64,000 nucleotides of DNA from Rhododendron vialii (taxonomy: Eukaryota; Streptophyta; Magnoliopsida; Ericales; Ericaceae), in NCBI RefSeq assembly GCF_030253575.1, contig NC_080569.1, positions 28,247,501 to 28,311,500 on the forward strand. Direction: 5' to 3'. Within the stretch, counting starts at the first letter, position 1. Every line of letters begins with the position of its first letter. The notes beneath the pieces are model-generated. The model saw only the letters and a list, made by a program, of their open reading frames with translations. It had not been told where the DNA came from and ran no database searches. The translations under genes and the position numbers were made by a program. Below, in pieces: positions 46,814-58,682 of this stretch.

Positions 46814-47589
46814 TAAGACCAATATCAGCACCGAACTAAAGCCAATGTCAGCACCAGCTTCAATGTCAACACCACAACAGATAGTCTTGAAACTGTTTGA
46901 AAGACTAGTTCTTGCATCCCAAAAGTTAATCAAAGTAGCAGCAGAAGACCTCAGTGGATAGTCTTGAGAACTTGCAGATTTAATACAGTTTAGCAGCATC
47001 TTGTTGTAGCTTTACTTAGAGTAACTTCATGTTTGCAACAACAAAAGTTTATGGTGACCATGTCTAACTACCACATTTTGGATAACATGTTAGGTATCAT
47101 CATTACAATATTGATGGAATGTGCTCGATCCATCACATGACAAACCGACACATTCTACCAATCCACTGGTTACACTTCACATAGTACCCAAAATGTGGTA
47201 CTTATCAGATATTGTCACCAAAACATTAGTGATATATGAGATAAAATCTGCCAGCAGCTCAAGTCGCTCAACTCAAAAGAGGAAGTTTACATCTTCCAGT
47301 GCTAAAGCTTAGCAAATACTCGAACTTTTTGCATTTTGTACTCATGACACCTGAGGTAAGCCTCAAGTTGCATTAGCTTTAGGGTCCAAATATTGTTAAA
47401 TTTTAGGGTTCCGGTCTTGCTATTTTGATATCCATGGCCTAGAAACAATAACTTTTGACATCCTCCTTTCATCCAATTCTCTTATCAAATGGAGTGTCAA
47501 ATTCAACGTGAATTTGGCTCCAAACCATTCGCTTCAAATTTATCTCCTCATGCCAAATATATTTTTGACATTGTAGAATTCAAAAAACA

Positions 47590-47813
47590 CTCCCTCTGTT
47601 CCATTTTTATTGTCCATTTTCATTTTTCGTGTCGTTCTTTCAGCGCTTATATCTTCCAATATGAATCTCCAAAAATATATAATATGGATCTTGTTTGATA
47701 GTTATTGATTAAATCTATAATACAAAGTTTTCAACGTTGTAGATTGGGAGATATAAGCGTTGAAAGAACGGCACGAAAAACGAAAATGGACAATAAAAAT
47801 GGGACGGAGAGAG
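47590..47813. mobile_element. Stowaway MITE inserted only in the right arm
   Basis: The 224-bp element starts CTCCCTCTGTTCCATTTTTA and ends AAAAATGGGACGGAGAG, good inverted termini. It is followed by TA at 47814-47815; the left-hand duplicate has decayed to CA. The left arm has the unoccupied site (complement of 7319-7320 within ACACTTATTTTTTGAATTC). It also contains an inner inverted repeat (CGCTTATATCTTCCAAT and GGGAGATATAAGCG). Confidence 0.85.
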
Positions 47814-48997
47814 TAAGTGTTTTGGATGTTAATACTTAGACTTTGACATCAAGATTAGAGATGAAGATTTGTTGATGATGTCAAATTCAGAGATGCCAAA
47901 ATGTCACATAAGCTTTCAAAAAAAATTGCATCTCCAAGCCATGGGTTTGAGATGAATAGTGTCAAAAAAAAATGCTTATCTTTAATCTTTGCTTAGGCTC
48001 CTTGAAAAAGTCTTTGGGTACCGCCGTGCACCTTTCTTTACCACATTTCTCCGGGCCGCAAAATTAAGTCTGTAAACCTCGCCGAAAATGTGTGGTGAAG
48101 AAAGTTTCAGTTATTCATTACCGGTGAATAATTACTCGTAAACTAGACCCCCCAAAGTTTGGACTAATTTTCTGCTGTCAGTATATTTTAGAAAGCTCAG
48201 CTATTGGTTCTGATTGGCTACTGGCTGGTTTACGTACAAAAATTCACTTGGTTAAAAGTGATGGATTATGAAGTATTGCAACTGAATTTCATTAGTGGAA
48301 GCGAAAGCACCTAAACTAAGCTAGCTTGCTTCAGTTGCTTGCACAGATTCTTAATGGGTCTTCTCAAGACCTCAGTCCAAATTTGCTGAGCAGAAGATTG
48401 TTTCATTTCTTCTGGTAGGGGAATCTTGTTGAATCTCATGTTCTTGTTTTGTTTCATAGATGCGTTTTGTTCCACTAGTTTTGAGATATATGTGGCAATT
48501 AGTATCACTCCATCAGGATCGAGTTAGTCTGTTGATCATGATGGCCGGGGGCCCGGGGTTGCCTTTGACAATGAAATCATTTCACCACCAAGGTATTTCT
48601 TTAGATCCTTTTGGTATTTGGTTGAAAATGTTTGGCTCTTGATTTTTATACGTTGCTTTTACATTTCGGATTCATCATAGTGGAGGGGCATATCATGACT
48701 GGAAAAATGTAAGAGATTTTCTTATAACTAAGTATCTGACCCAATATGCCGACTAATTCAAGAGATTAATTTCACCATCTACTAAGGAGTAACTAATGTA
48801 GGAACAAAAGCTGTATGGACTGATCCAACACATACAAGAATTGATAGCATGAAACTAGCTAGGAGATGAACCTATGGGTTTAATGAAGTGAAACATGATT
48901 AATTTCTCTTACTTCCCTTCTATGATTCTCTATTGCTTGAGTAGTTGAGTTCTGACTCCTGACTTAGCTATTGAACTGCCTTTCTCACAAGGGTCAG

Positions 48998-50573
48998 TGA
49001 TTAGCACCTAAGATTGTATAATCTTGGGGCTTTAATCCTCTAATTTGTAGCTTTTATATGTTCAAGTAGTCGTTTTTATCCCATAATGCACGTAAGGTAT
49101 TTTTGTGTGTATTTCAGGAAAAACGTGCTAATAAGGCGATTTTGTACGCCAAGGGACGTTCCGGTATGTCACCAAGAGTTCAAGTGCCCGACGGCATATG
49201 GTCATTGTCACCGGAGCCTAACGGTGCCACAAGAAACCTCGGAGATTGGCCGGAGGTCAAGGTTGGCGAGGAGTGAGCCAAAGTGTAACAAATGAGGCAA
49301 GCGCATCAATGATGGTTCCGAGGACATCCGTGGGACCAAGGCCACATTGCATACCTCCGCCAAGTCTCGTTGATCATGTAATGAAGCATTGGAAGGCCGT
49401 CGGGGCACGACAAGGCATGATGGCCCAAGCTGACCCTGTTCTGCTGTTTTCACACAGAGGTACCAATACCTCATTTTTTAGGTATTGGTACCATCATGCC
49501 GAATTAGAAGACAGTTGGATTGGTACCAATACCTCATTTTTTAGGTATTGGTACCAATGCCCTTCGGCCAGCAGCTTTTTGTGCTGAACATTTCAACCTT
49601 CTATTAATAGAAAGTTTCTACTTCTAGTATGTTTTTGGGATATTTTAGGGACCTTTTAGTCCATTGTATGGCTGATTTGTGTGGCCTTTAAATAGCTTTG
49701 TAAGCCATTATTGGCCATTATGTACTCTTTTACACTTTAAGTCTTTTATTTTCTTAAGAGCTCCATAGTTATTTCTCCCAAGTTCTTGCATTCAATTCCT
49801 CAACAACTCAAGTAAGTAGTGGTTGGATGATTAATTCTCGTTTGTTAATGTTGTAGCCACTAGTGAGATCTCTATATAAATCAAGTTTGTTTTCAATTCT
49901 ATCGGTTAATCATGTTTACCTTTCTTAGCATGCTTTCTAGTCTTTTTATTATGAGTGAGTAGATAATCGGTTCGGTCATGAGGTGAGGTTCACCCTATGG
50001 ATTAGTCCATCAAATGGTTTCTCTTAACTTTAGCTTAATCTCAAGGTTTTGAATGAATTAAACCCATGATTTCTAGCTTTGATCATGGGGATTGGTGGCT
50101 TCTTTGATCAATGAAGTCTATCGCCTTGTGCTACGTGCTTGATAATCCTATGCGTGCGAACGATCTTTTTTCGTCTCTCACTTGCGTTAAATGAGTTCAA
50201 TTTGAATTAGAGCTTTGAATTAAGTTATAAGTAGTCTTCAGCTTTTAATTCTTCTAGTGGAATCCGGACGGTTTCGGTTCACTCATGAGTTAGATGAAGG
50301 AACCGTTTGATGGCTAAGTCGTGGGTAAATCAATCCCTTTGACTCGACCATCTTAACCTAGTTTATTTCCAAGTTTAATTTCATCAATCGAATCAAAACT
50401 CTAAAGTTGGCCGCTTGAACGCCGCAATCTTTAAGCAACTTCTATTCCAAATTCGCTAAAGAAGATTTCTCTGTGGGAACGATCCGGTCTTCCGGTTTAT
50501 ATGCTATCAACGACCTAGCCCTACGCTTGGGGTGCAAACCTATTTCTAAGAGGTTAGGTTGCGACGAGAAGCA
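48998..50573 (+). repeat. 5' LTR of the Athila-like element
   Basis: 1576 bp, TGATTAGCACC ... GACGAGAAGCA. The U3 carries two hairpin-forming palindromes (49459-49558). TTTAAATAGC at about 49688 is a TATA-like box and AATAG-rich sequence follows. It is equal in length to the 3' LTR. Differences noted between them lie at about 49650 (A/G), 49853 (T/A) and 49981 (A/G). Confidence 0.93.
49459..49558. repeat. Paired palindrome cassette in U3
   Basis: Hairpin 1: GGTACCAATACCT (49459-49471), loop CATTTTTT, AGGTATTGGTACC (49480-49492). Hairpin 2: ATTGGTACCAATACCT (49519-49534), the same loop, AGGTATTGGTACCAAT (49543-49558). Both stems are perfect. Repeats in the 3' LTR begin at 61183 and 61243. The diverged LTR at 62696 keeps them near 63160 and 63222, so the structure is conserved while the flanking bases are not. 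Confidence 0.9.
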
Positions 50574-50577
50574 TTTT

Positions 50578-50594
50578 TGGCGCCGTTGCCGGGG
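50578..50594 (+). promoter_or_regulatory. Primer-binding site (tRNA-Asp type)
   Basis: TGGCGCCGTTGCCGGGG starts four bases after the 5' LTR. It is complementary to the 3' end of plant tRNA-Asp as reported for Athila-group elements. The tRNA assignment comes from established knowledge and was not checked against a tRNA in this genome. Confidence 0.85.
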
Positions 50595-50637
50595 ACATCT
50601 TTCTTATATAGCTTATTGGGAGGTTCGACAAACCATT

Positions 50638-50867
50638 GTAAGTATTCCATTTAATTTTCCTTTGTGCATTGCATACTAATTCTAGTGGATACCTCTAACC
50701 AATCACACTATCAAATTGAGGTGTAACGAAGCTAGTGTTGGTATCTATTGCCTTTTGTTTTCTTTTCTTGCATACATATATATATTGAGGAGGCGGCATA
50801 GCCCCTCAGATTTGTCTTGAGAGAGAGGCGGCGGCATAGCCCCTCCAGTCTGTTTTTCTTATTGCAG
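50638..50867 (+). other. Possible leader intron of the retrotransposon RNA
   Basis: GTAAGTATTCC at 50638 is a strong donor match and TTTTTCTTATTGCAG ending at 50867 a strong acceptor. Removal would shorten the leader and remove a tandem GGCGGCATAGCCCCTC pair (about 50792 and 50829) while leaving the first in-frame ATG (50907) untouched. Inference from consensus only. Confidence 0.35.
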
Positions 50868-50906
50868 AGCGGTTCCATAGCTCTTAATCGGTCAAAGCGA
50901 AGGTTC

Positions 50907-53900
50907 ATGCTTGTGGTATATCGTAGTCCTCGCTCAAACCGGCTGCATCGATCTAGCTCTCCACCTCGTGTTCGAAGCAATCTTCGAGCTTACTCTCCAC
51001 CAAGCAGATATTCTCAACCGTACTCTCCACCAAGAACATCAATGGCAGATGAGGAAGCTGCTCCGGTTAGGACTCTTCAGGACTATTTGAATCCGGAACG
51101 GGTCACTCAATTGTCACCGATAGTTTTTCCACGGCCCACCACTGTTGCAAACACATTCGTGTTCAAATCAGACTATCATCGTTGCATTCCATTCTTCCAC
51201 GGTATGGAGCGCGAGGATCCGTACCAACATATCCGAGAATTTGAGGAAGTTCTCCAATCGTTTGTTAGCGGGGAGGTGCTTCTCAACCAAGCAAGATTGA
51301 GGCTTTTTCCTTTCACTTTGAAGGATAAGGCTAAGACATGGTTTCACTCTTTGAAGCCTCAATCTTTGAACACATGGGGGGAAGTGCAAGATGTTTTTCA
51401 TAAGAAATTCTTCCCAGCAAGCCGAACAAAGCTCTTGATGGATCAAATCCAGGGTTTCAAGCAACGTGAGGGAGAAGCTTTCCATCAGTATTGGGAGCGT
51501 TACAAGGATTTGCTTTCTGCGGTTCCTCACCATAATTTTGCCTTGTATCAACTGATTCACTACTTCCATATGGGCTGCACGCAACAAAGCAAGCAACTGC
51601 TCGACACCATGTGCTCTGGAGGATTCATGAATAAGTCACCCGATGACGGTTGGGATTACTTAGATGAGTTGGCCAAGAAGTCTTTGACTTGGAATTATGA
51701 AGATGCTGGTGATAGAGCTATGGCTAGCCAAGGTCCCGGTGGCTCCGGAAAGTTCTCCATAAATGAGCACAATGCTATCGAAACACGGATGGAGCAACTA
51801 GCACAAAAGTTGGAGAAGTTGGAGTTGAAAGGGGTAAAGGAAGTTAAGGCAGTGCAAGCGGTAGAGGAGATGTGTGCTATATGTGAAACATCGGGCCATT
51901 CCACCGACAATTGCTTGTCTATTCCCACTTTCAGACATCATTACGGTAACCTCAACCTTCCGATCGAAGAAGTTAGTGCGGTAAACCAACGATTTGAATC
52001 TTTTCCTCAAAACTTCAACCAAAGTCAACGACAACATCCGGGATTCCGTTGGAACAATCAGATTGAAGGCGGACCATCTCAAGCACCTCCCGGTTCTCAA
52101 ATGCAACCATGGCGGTCTGCTCAAGGCCAAGGGCAGCCTCGTTTTCCACAAGGACCGCCAGGTTTCGCACCGTCTGGCCCGTTTCAAGGATCTAACCAAT
52201 ATCAACCCCCGCCAAGGCGATCTTTGGAGGACACTCTCCAATCCTTCATGCAAGCTCAATCGAATTACAATGAGAGTAACACCCAAATGATGGGGGAGTT
52301 GAAGAACCAAATGGGAAAGATAACCACATCTATAGGGCTTCTCCAACAAGAAAAGGGAAAGTTTCCGACCCAGCCACAAGCCAATCCACAAGGTCAACTT
52401 CTCATTGGTAATTCTTCCATACCACCGCCCGAGCAAGCTCAAGCAATTATCACTCTAAGGAGTGGCAAGGCGGTTGACAATCTCGTTGTCAATCCGCCGG
52501 CTACACCTATCTTAGAACCAGCTTCGACATCAACAAGTTCTACAACGCTTGGGGAATCTCCCAAGTCATCTCCGGAGGAAGACGGGGAATCTCCCGTTCA
52601 AGTTTCAAAGGAGGCCGACACCACTCCAAGCCCACAAGTCTCTCCCTTTCCTGCGCCCTATCCTTCTCGACTGAAAAAGCCGGCTCACCCATCCAAGGAT
52701 GCCGATATTCTTGACGTGTTCAAAAAGGTAAATGTTAACATCCCGTTAATGGATGCTATCAAGCAAATTCCTTCTTATGCCAAGTTCTTGAAAGATCTAT
52801 GCACTCAGAAGCGCAAGCTCAACGTGCACAAAAAGGTGCTTCTCACCGAGCAAGTTAGCCAAATTTTCCAAACAGATCTTGCACCTAAATACAAAGACCC
52901 CGGATGTCCTACAATTGCAATTACTATTGGGGGTAAGAGAGTAGAGCAAGCTCTTTTGGATTTGGGTGCGAGTGTCAATTTGCTACCTTATTCGGTGTAT
53001 CAAGAGTTGGGTTTGGGGGAGATGAAGCCTACACGGGTTACTCTTCAATTGGCGGATAGGAGTGTTCGAATTCCTCGTGGTATGGTGGAAGATGTATTGG
53101 TCCAAGTTGATCAATTTGTATATCCGGTGGATTTTGTTGTATTGGATACTTGCCCGACGTCTTCATCGCCATTGTCTACTCCTGTTATTCTTGGGCGGCC
53201 GTTTCTAGCAACCTCGGATGCTGTAATCAATTGTCGGAATGGGCTATTGAACATGTCCTTCGGCAATATGAAGATGGCGGTCAATATGTTCAACGTTGGG
53301 AGTCAAATGGGAGATGATGATGATGTTCAAGGTGTCAACTGTATCGATTCATTAGTTCAAGATCATGTGGATGAACTCTTATCCAAGGATGATTTGGAGG
53401 CATGTCTTACCGCCGAGGAAGCCGATTTTTTGGAATCGCCGGAAGTTGCGAATCTTTGTTCCTTGCTAGACGAGGAGGAAGTTTGTGGGGCGGAACCGTG
53501 GATTCCTACCTTTGAGAAGTTGCCACTAATTGAGGGAAAAACTTTGCCATCTAGTGTCGAGCCGCCTAAGCTTGATTTGAAGCCCCTACCTGACCATTTG
53601 AAGTATGCCTACCTTGGCGACAACAAAACTTTTCCGGTGGTGATATCCTCAACTCTTGAGAATCTTCAAGAGTTGGAGTTGCTTGCATTATTACGGCGGC
53701 GTAGCAAGGCTATTGGGTGGACTATAGCCGATATACAAGGGATTTCTCCTTCCCTTTGTACTCATCACATTTATCTTGACGATAATGTGAAGCCATCGCG
53801 CCAACCACAACGACGGTTGAATCCTATTATGAAGGATGTAGTGCGTGCGGAGGTGTTGAAATTGTTGGATACGGGGATAATCTACCCAATTGCTGATTCT

Positions 53901-55958
53901 CAATGGGTGAGTCCTATCCAGGTGGTGCCTAAAAAGTCGGGGGTAACAGTTGTAAAGAATGACCAAGATGAGCTTGTTCCAACTCGGACCGTCACCGGGT
54001 GGCGTGTTTGCATTGATTACCGCAAGCTAAATGCGGTAACCCGTAAGGATCATTTCCCTCTCCCGTTCATTGATCAGATTTTGGAAAGGGTAGCTGGCCA
54101 TGCCTTCTATTGCTTTCTAGACGGCTACTCAGGGTATAACCAGATCGAGGTCGCCATGGCTGACCAAGAAAAGACTACGTTTACTTGCCCGTTCGGGACC
54201 TTTGCTTATAGGCGCATGCCATTCGGCTTGTGCAATGCTCCCGGCACTTTTTCGAGGTGTATGATGGGTATTTTTAGTGACATGGTGGAGAAGATTGTTG
54301 AGGTCTTTATGGACGATTTCTCGGTATTCGGGGACTCTTTTGAGTCGTGTCTAGCCAATCTTGATAAGGTGTTGGAACGATGCGAGGAGAAGAACCTTGT
54401 TCTAAATTGGGAAAAATGCCATTTCATGGTAACGCAAGGCATCGTGTTGGGCCATATCGTGTCATCGAAGGGCATTGAGGTTGATAAGTCAAAAATTGAT
54501 CTCATCGCCAACCTCCCTACTCCCAAGTGCATCAAGGATGTCCGTTCCTTCCTCGGGCATGCCGGTTTCTACCGGAGATTTATCAAGGATTTTAGTGCTA
54601 TTTCTCGGCCATTATGCCATCTGCTTTCGAAAGACGTCCCTTTTGAGTGGACGAATGATTGTGAGGAAGCTTTTCGGAAGCTTAAGTCATGCCTTACTAC
54701 TCCGCCTATTGTGCAAAGTCCCGATTGGAACCTCCCGTTCGAACTTATGTGCGACGCGAGTGACTACGCCGTCGGGGCTGTTTTAGGCCAAAGGAGGGAG
54801 AAGCAGCCTTGCGTTATTTCCTACGCGAGCAAAACATTGAACGATGCTCAAATGAATTACTCCACCACTGAAAAGGAGCTGCTCGCGGTAGTTTTTGCCT
54901 TGGATAAATTCCGCTCCTACTTGATTGGTTCGCCTATTGTCGTCTACACGGATCATGCTGCCCTCAAGTACCTGCTCACCAAGCAGGACGCTAAGGCTCG
55001 GCTTATTCGATGGATTCTCTTGCTCCAAGAGTTTGATCTTACCATCAAGGACAAAAAGGGAGTGGAAAATGTGGTGGCCGACCACTTGTCACGATTGGAG
55101 TTTGAGGATCGTACATCTAAACTTCCAATCATCGATACTTTCCCGGATGAGCAACTTTTTGGTGTCTCAAGTACCCCGTGGTTCGCAGATATTGTCAACT
55201 ATTTGGTAACGGGGTTACTTCCAGCACATTGGATTTCTCAAGAGCGGAAGCAGTTTCTTTCAAGGGTGAAAAGGTTTTCTTTTGATGATCCTTACTTGTT
55301 TAAGTACTGTCCAGATCAGATTATTCGGCGATGTGTTCCGGATTCTGAGCATCAGAGTATTATGAACTTTTGCCACAAGGAAGCTTGTGGTGGCCATTTC
55401 TCTTTCAAGAAAACCGCGGCTAAAATTTTGCAATGCGGTTTCTATTGGCCTTCTTTGTTCAAAGACACGTTCGAGTATACTAGGTCTTGTGACCGGTGTC
55501 AAGCTTTGGGCAAGATCACCCGACGCAACGAGATGCCCCAAAATCCCATCCTAATCATTGAAGTCTTTGACTGTTGGGGCATCGATTTTATGGGGCCTTT
55601 TCCTACATCATTTGGCTACCTCTACATTTTGCTTGCCGTCGACTATGTCAGCAAGTGGGTGGAGGCAATCCCTACTCGTACCAATGATGCTCGGGTTGTA
55701 GTCGAATTTCTCCGAGAGTACATTTTGGCACGGTTTGGGATGCCAAGAGCTATAATCAGTGACCAAGGCACGCATTTCTGTAATAGGTCGTTTGCGGCTT
55801 TGATGAGGAAATATGCCATTGTGCACAAGGTATCGACGGCTTGTCATCCCCAAACTAATGGACAAGCTGAGCTAGCTAATCGGGAGATCAAGGGCATCCT
55901 TGAGAAAACGGTTAATCCAAACCGCAAAGATTGGTCACTTCGGCTGATCAACGCCTAG
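50907..55958 (+). CDS. gag-pol: gag-pol polyprotein of the Athila-like element (ends at a premature TAG)
   Basis: 50907 is the first ATG after the primer site; the conserved gag starts near ATG 51042 ([15 protein letters not shown]). The frame is open upstream to 50817 and runs 1683 codons from 50907. Domains, numbered from 50907: gag core about 90-270; CCHC knuckle [14 protein letters not shown] 323-336 (51873-51914); aspartic protease DLGAS at 685, the Tat/Athila variant of DTGA; reverse transcriptase with FMDD at 1134-1137; RNase H ([28 protein letters not shown]); integrase with HHCC finger (CDRC) and D-D-E in [26 protein letters not shown] at 55956-55958 interrupts the integrase C-terminal part. 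Gag forms the particle; pol copies and inserts the element. Confidence 0.92.
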   Translation: MLVVYRSPRSNRLHRSSSPPRVRSNLRAYSPPSRYSQPYSPPRTSMADEEAAPVRTLQDYLNPERVTQLSPIVFPRPTTVANTFVFKSDYHRCIPFFHGMEREDPYQHIREFEEVLQSFVSGEVLLNQARLRLFPFTLKDKAKTWFHSLKPQSLNTWGEVQDVFHKKFFPASRTKLLMDQIQGFKQREGEAFHQYWERYKDLLSAVPHHNFALYQLIHYFHMGCTQQSKQLLDTMCSGGFMNKSPDDGWDYLDELAKKSLTWNYEDAGDRAMASQGPGGSGKFSINEHNAIETRMEQLAQKLEKLELKGVKEVKAVQAVEEMCAICETSGHSTDNCLSIPTFRHHYGNLNLPIEEVSAVNQRFESFPQNFNQSQRQHPGFRWNNQIEGGPSQAPPGSQMQPWRSAQGQGQPRFPQGPPGFAPSGPFQGSNQYQPPPRRSLEDTLQSFMQAQSNYNESNTQMMGELKNQMGKITTSIGLLQQEKGKFPTQPQANPQGQLLIGNSSIPPPEQAQAIITLRSGKAVDNLVVNPPATPILEPASTSTSSTTLGESPKSSPEEDGESPVQVSKEADTTPSPQVSPFPAPYPSRLKKPAHPSKDADILDVFKKVNVNIPLMDAIKQIPSYAKFLKDLCTQKRKLNVHKKVLLTEQVSQIFQTDLAPKYKDPGCPTIAITIGGKRVEQALLDLGASVNLLPYSVYQELGLGEMKPTRVTLQLADRSVRIPRGMVEDVLVQVDQFVYPVDFVVLDTCPTSSSPLSTPVILGRPFLATSDAVINCRNGLLNMSFGNMKMAVNMFNVGSQMGDDDDVQGVNCIDSLVQDHVDELLSKDDLEACLTAEEADFLESPEVANLCSLLDEEEVCGAEPWIPTFEKLPLIEGKTLPSSVEPPKLDLKPLPDHLKYAYLGDNKTFPVVISSTLENLQELELLALLRRRSKAIGWTIADIQGISPSLCTHHIYLDDNVKPSRQPQRRLNPIMKDVVRAEVLKLLDTGIIYPIADSQWVSPIQVVPKKSGVTVVKNDQDELVPTRTVTGWRVCIDYRKLNAVTRKDHFPLPFIDQILERVAGHAFYCFLDGYSGYNQIEVAMADQEKTTFTCPFGTFAYRRMPFGLCNAPGTFSRCMMGIFSDMVEKIVEVFMDDFSVFGDSFESCLANLDKVLERCEEKNLVLNWEKCHFMVTQGIVLGHIVSSKGIEVDKSKIDLIANLPTPKCIKDVRSFLGHAGFYRRFIKDFSAISRPLCHLLSKDVPFEWTNDCEEAFRKLKSCLTTPPIVQSPDWNLPFELMCDASDYAVGAVLGQRREKQPCVISYASKTLNDAQMNYSTTEKELLAVVFALDKFRSYLIGSPIVVYTDHAALKYLLTKQDAKARLIRWILLLQEFDLTIKDKKGVENVVADHLSRLEFEDRTSKLPIIDTFPDEQLFGVSSTPWFADIVNYLVTGLLPAHWISQERKQFLSRVKRFSFDDPYLFKYCPDQIIRRCVPDSEHQSIMNFCHKEACGGHFSFKKTAAKILQCGFYWPSLFKDTFEYTRSCDRCQALGKITRRNEMPQNPILIIEVFDCWGIDFMGPFPTSFGYLYILLAVDYVSKWVEAIPTRTNDARVVVEFLREYILARFGMPRAIISDQGTHFCNRSFAALMRKYAIVHKVSTACHPQTNGQAELANREIKGILEKTVNPNRKDWSLRLINA

Positions 55959-56483
55959 TGGGCTTATCGTACTGCTTACAAAACCGTGTTGGGAATGTCG
56001 CCGTATCGGCTCGTTTATGGAAAGCCTTGCCATCTTCCGGTGGAATTGGAGCACAAAGCTTATTGGGCGATCAAGAAAATGAATGCCTCCATGCCGCTTG
56101 CCGGTGCTAAGCGGAAGCTTCAACTCAATGAACTCGAGGAAATAAGGTCCGATGCTTATGATCGCTCTAGTTCTTATAAAACCAAAGTCAAAGCTATGCA
56201 TGATAAAACAATTCTTAGAAAGGACTTTGAAATAGGCCAAAAAGTGCTTTTGTACAATTCTAAATTGCATCTGTTTCCGGGCAAGTTAAGGTCCCGTTGG
56301 GCTGGTCCTTATGTTGTTAAATCTGTCGCCCCTCACGGGGCCATAGAGATTGAGAATGAATCCAGTGGGAATGTTTTCAAGGTTAACGGCCAACGGCTTA
56401 AGCCGTTTCTTGGTCATTTTGACGTTGGCGAGCCTGATGAGGAATTGGGCGATCCCATTTATTCTGATGCTCTTGTTTCTTAG
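55959..56483 (+). pseudogene. Integrase C-terminal remainder after the in-frame stop
   Basis: The same frame continues for 175 codons to a stop at 56481-56483. It reads WAYRTAYKT and [15 protein letters not shown], then [12 protein letters not shown] (the GPY/F module) and [11 protein letters not shown], all normal for this integrase branch. One base change in a leucine-like codon position would explain the stop (the expected context is LWAYRTA). The context does not match the known leaky viral UAG-CAR-YYA signal, so it is read as an inactivating lesion. No chromodomain is present. Confidence 0.88.
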
Positions 56484-58682
56484 CTTGTTTTGAACTAACT
56501 TTGCACGGGGAGCGCAAGCGTAACCGCTGAACTTAACTGTTTGTCGGACCCGGCCCCCAGGTAGGGGGTACCCTCCATTGACTTGGGTATTTGTAGCTCC
56601 GCACGCCGCTACTAAAAAAAGGATCGTGTGCCCAGCTCCGGTTAGTAAGGGCAATGTTTCGTTTCTTGTACATATTTGCATGTTTGTTTAGTTTTGGGTT
56701 TTTCTCATTAAGAGATTTCATCAATGCATCATTGTATCGGACTTTAATTAGTCCTTCTTTGCAGTAGTTTGCCGTTAATGATCCATGCTCACCAGATATG
56801 TCCCTATCGGGGGCAGTTTAGGTCTTTGGGTGAGACTTGATATTCCCGTGCTTTGGCGCTAGGCTCTGTCTTGTCTCACTTTGTTTTGATCATAGGGAAC
56901 GCTGGGCTTAATTGCTTGGCGAGGTCAGGCGGTAAATTTTACTTCGGGCGTTGATGTAACAAATGTGACGGTCTAGTATAGCCACCCGTGTCTTACCTCG
57001 CCGGTGAGACACGGGAAGAAAAGTATGACTCGTGAGATTGCGTGAAAATCGGGTGGTGTTTCTTAATTTTTCTTTTGTATCTATGTTTGTTGGCGCCCGG
57101 ATAACACGAGCCGGGCGGTTCTAATGTCAATTGTCTCTTAGTAGGTAGTTCGAGCTTAAGTCTTTTGCAGGGTGAACGTGCTACCACACCAGCCTTGGTG
57201 GATTGGGTCTAAAGTCGAAGTGAATGCGGCATTCAGGAGCCCTAAGCATGGGTGCGATTACGTGTCGCGGTTGTTAGTCCAATAAAGCTTTGACCATGAC
57301 CCTGTGTGACTAGCTGTGGTTCCGTTGGAAGAGCCGAAGGAGTCGACCTTGGAAGCTGTTCGTATGACAAAAGGAGACGATGACGCAAAAGCCTCCAATT
57401 TGGTCGAGGTATACGGGGGTTGACATTCCCCCAGAGGTATGATTTTTTTTTGTTCTTTCTCTCTCAATACTGTTGTTCTGCATGCTATGAGGACATAGCT
57501 CATTTTAAGTTGGGGGGAGAGATATATTTATTCTATATATATGCTTTTATTATTTCGGTTAAAATTTTTCGTTTTTTTAGTGCAATCCTTCCGTGGTACA
57601 TAATTTTTGGTATAACATAACTAGGCGCATGCTCATTGAGTTCTTAAATGGCAAGAGTTTTATGTGATCTTGAGTGTTTATCTACATCTCAACTAATTTG
57701 CATGATTAAAAGATGAGTGATCTAGGTGTTGAGTGTGTTTTTAAGTAAGTTTTACCCATATCCCATCATTTTTTGTCTTAAACTCTTAGTTAGGTTTATA
57801 ATCTCATGTTCATGCCTAGTTGTGTTTGATATCTATGTTGAATCGGTTATGGAATCTATGGCGTACTTTGGAAGTGATTCAAGGCATTCTTTGATTGATT
57901 AAACCACAAAAGTGTCCCCTCGTCCTATTTTGTATCCTAGTCCGTATCCTACATTTTTCTCATTAACCTAGGGATCCGGATGTTCGGAGGTTCGTTCGGA
58001 AGGTGTGTTACTATGTTGCATATGGTTTGGAGGTGTTTCGGGTGAGTTACAAGGAGTCGGAACATGAAATGGCCAAGGAAGTAGTTTCCGCAGAAAACCA
58101 GCAAAAGGTATTGGTACCTCAAAAACCTGGTATTGGTACCATTTCTATCCAGTGGAAGACAGTTGGTTAGGTATTGGTACCTTAATTTTGTGGTATTGGT
58201 ACCAAAGGTTACTTGACAGTTCCAGGAGATCAAAAGGCCCGATCCTTCTTTTTCTTTTCTAAACCCACGGCTCCCTCTCTCTATACCTCCATAACCACCA
58301 AGAACTCCTAACCCTAACCTCAAAATACTTCCAAACACCACCAAATCTTCCATAAACACTTCCAAATCTTGCATCTTCTCCATCAATTACCATGGTTCTT
58401 CAACAAATCACAAGGGTTTTCAAAGGTTCAAGCCCTAACCCATCAAAATCAAGGTAAACCCAATTTTTCTCTTCAAAATTCGAAATTTCCTCTTTTTTTC
58501 CATAGATTTCGAATTCCCCTCTTTTCTTTCCATTAATCTCCATATTCTATACCTCTCCTACATAATCCCACCATCAATCCCTTGCTACAAGCCCGAAAAT
58601 CACCCCCACCCCACAAATTCCGAAATTTTACCAAACCCTTGTCAAAAATCCGAATTTTCTCTCCATCCTCCATACTCTGATC
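56484..58682 (+). other. Non-coding spacer between pol and the third ORF, with an internal polypurine tract
   Basis: 2.2 kb without a long frame. At about 57412-57523 it has GGTATACGGGGGTTGAC followed about 80 bases later by AAGTTGGGGGGAGAGA. This layout recurs after the third ORF (about 60007-60025 GGGTGTATGGTGGTTGAC, then AAGTTGGGGGGTG at the 3' LTR). About 58230-58682 is C/T- and CCAAACACC-rich, like an mRNA leader. It has one upstream frame of 21 codons at 58392-58457 that overlaps a possible donor (AAG|GTAAAC). Confidence 0.7.
58105..58206. repeat. Internal copy of the U3 palindrome cassette
   Basis: Four GGTATTGGTACC-type motifs at about 58107, 58129, 58170 and 58192, with GAAGACAGTTGG between the second and third. 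The LTR cassette has the same GAAGACAGTTGG linker between its hairpins (49507-49518), so the two are homologous and not a chance resemblance. It lies about 480 bases before the start codon of the third ORF. Confidence 0.85.

Larger units (their letters stand above)
44539..48992 (+). repeat. Inverted segmental duplication, right arm (3' block)
   Basis: The counterpart of 5979-11160, beginning 26 bases after the protease stop codon. The order of landmarks is preserved but inverted. It lacks the LINE of the left arm, holds a Stowaway MITE that the left arm lacks, and is interrupted at its far end by the Athila-like element. It contains no recognisable host gene. 46817-47315 and 47820-48990 are plain duplicated DNA. 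Confidence 0.88.

Noticed and set aside
49246..49587. 113-aa frame in the LTR, repeated at 60970-61311
   Set aside because: It crosses the palindrome cassette within LTR U3 and is repeated only because the LTRs are repeated; no known LTR-encoded protein matches.
50817..50906. Upstream extension of gag from a TTG at 50817
   Set aside because: It needs a non-ATG start; the first ATG after the primer site is 50907 and conserved gag begins near 51042.
55956..55958. Programmed stop readthrough in pol
   Set aside because: Programmed sites in gypsy elements fall between gag and pol, not after the integrase catalytic residues, and the downstream context is not the known leaky one.
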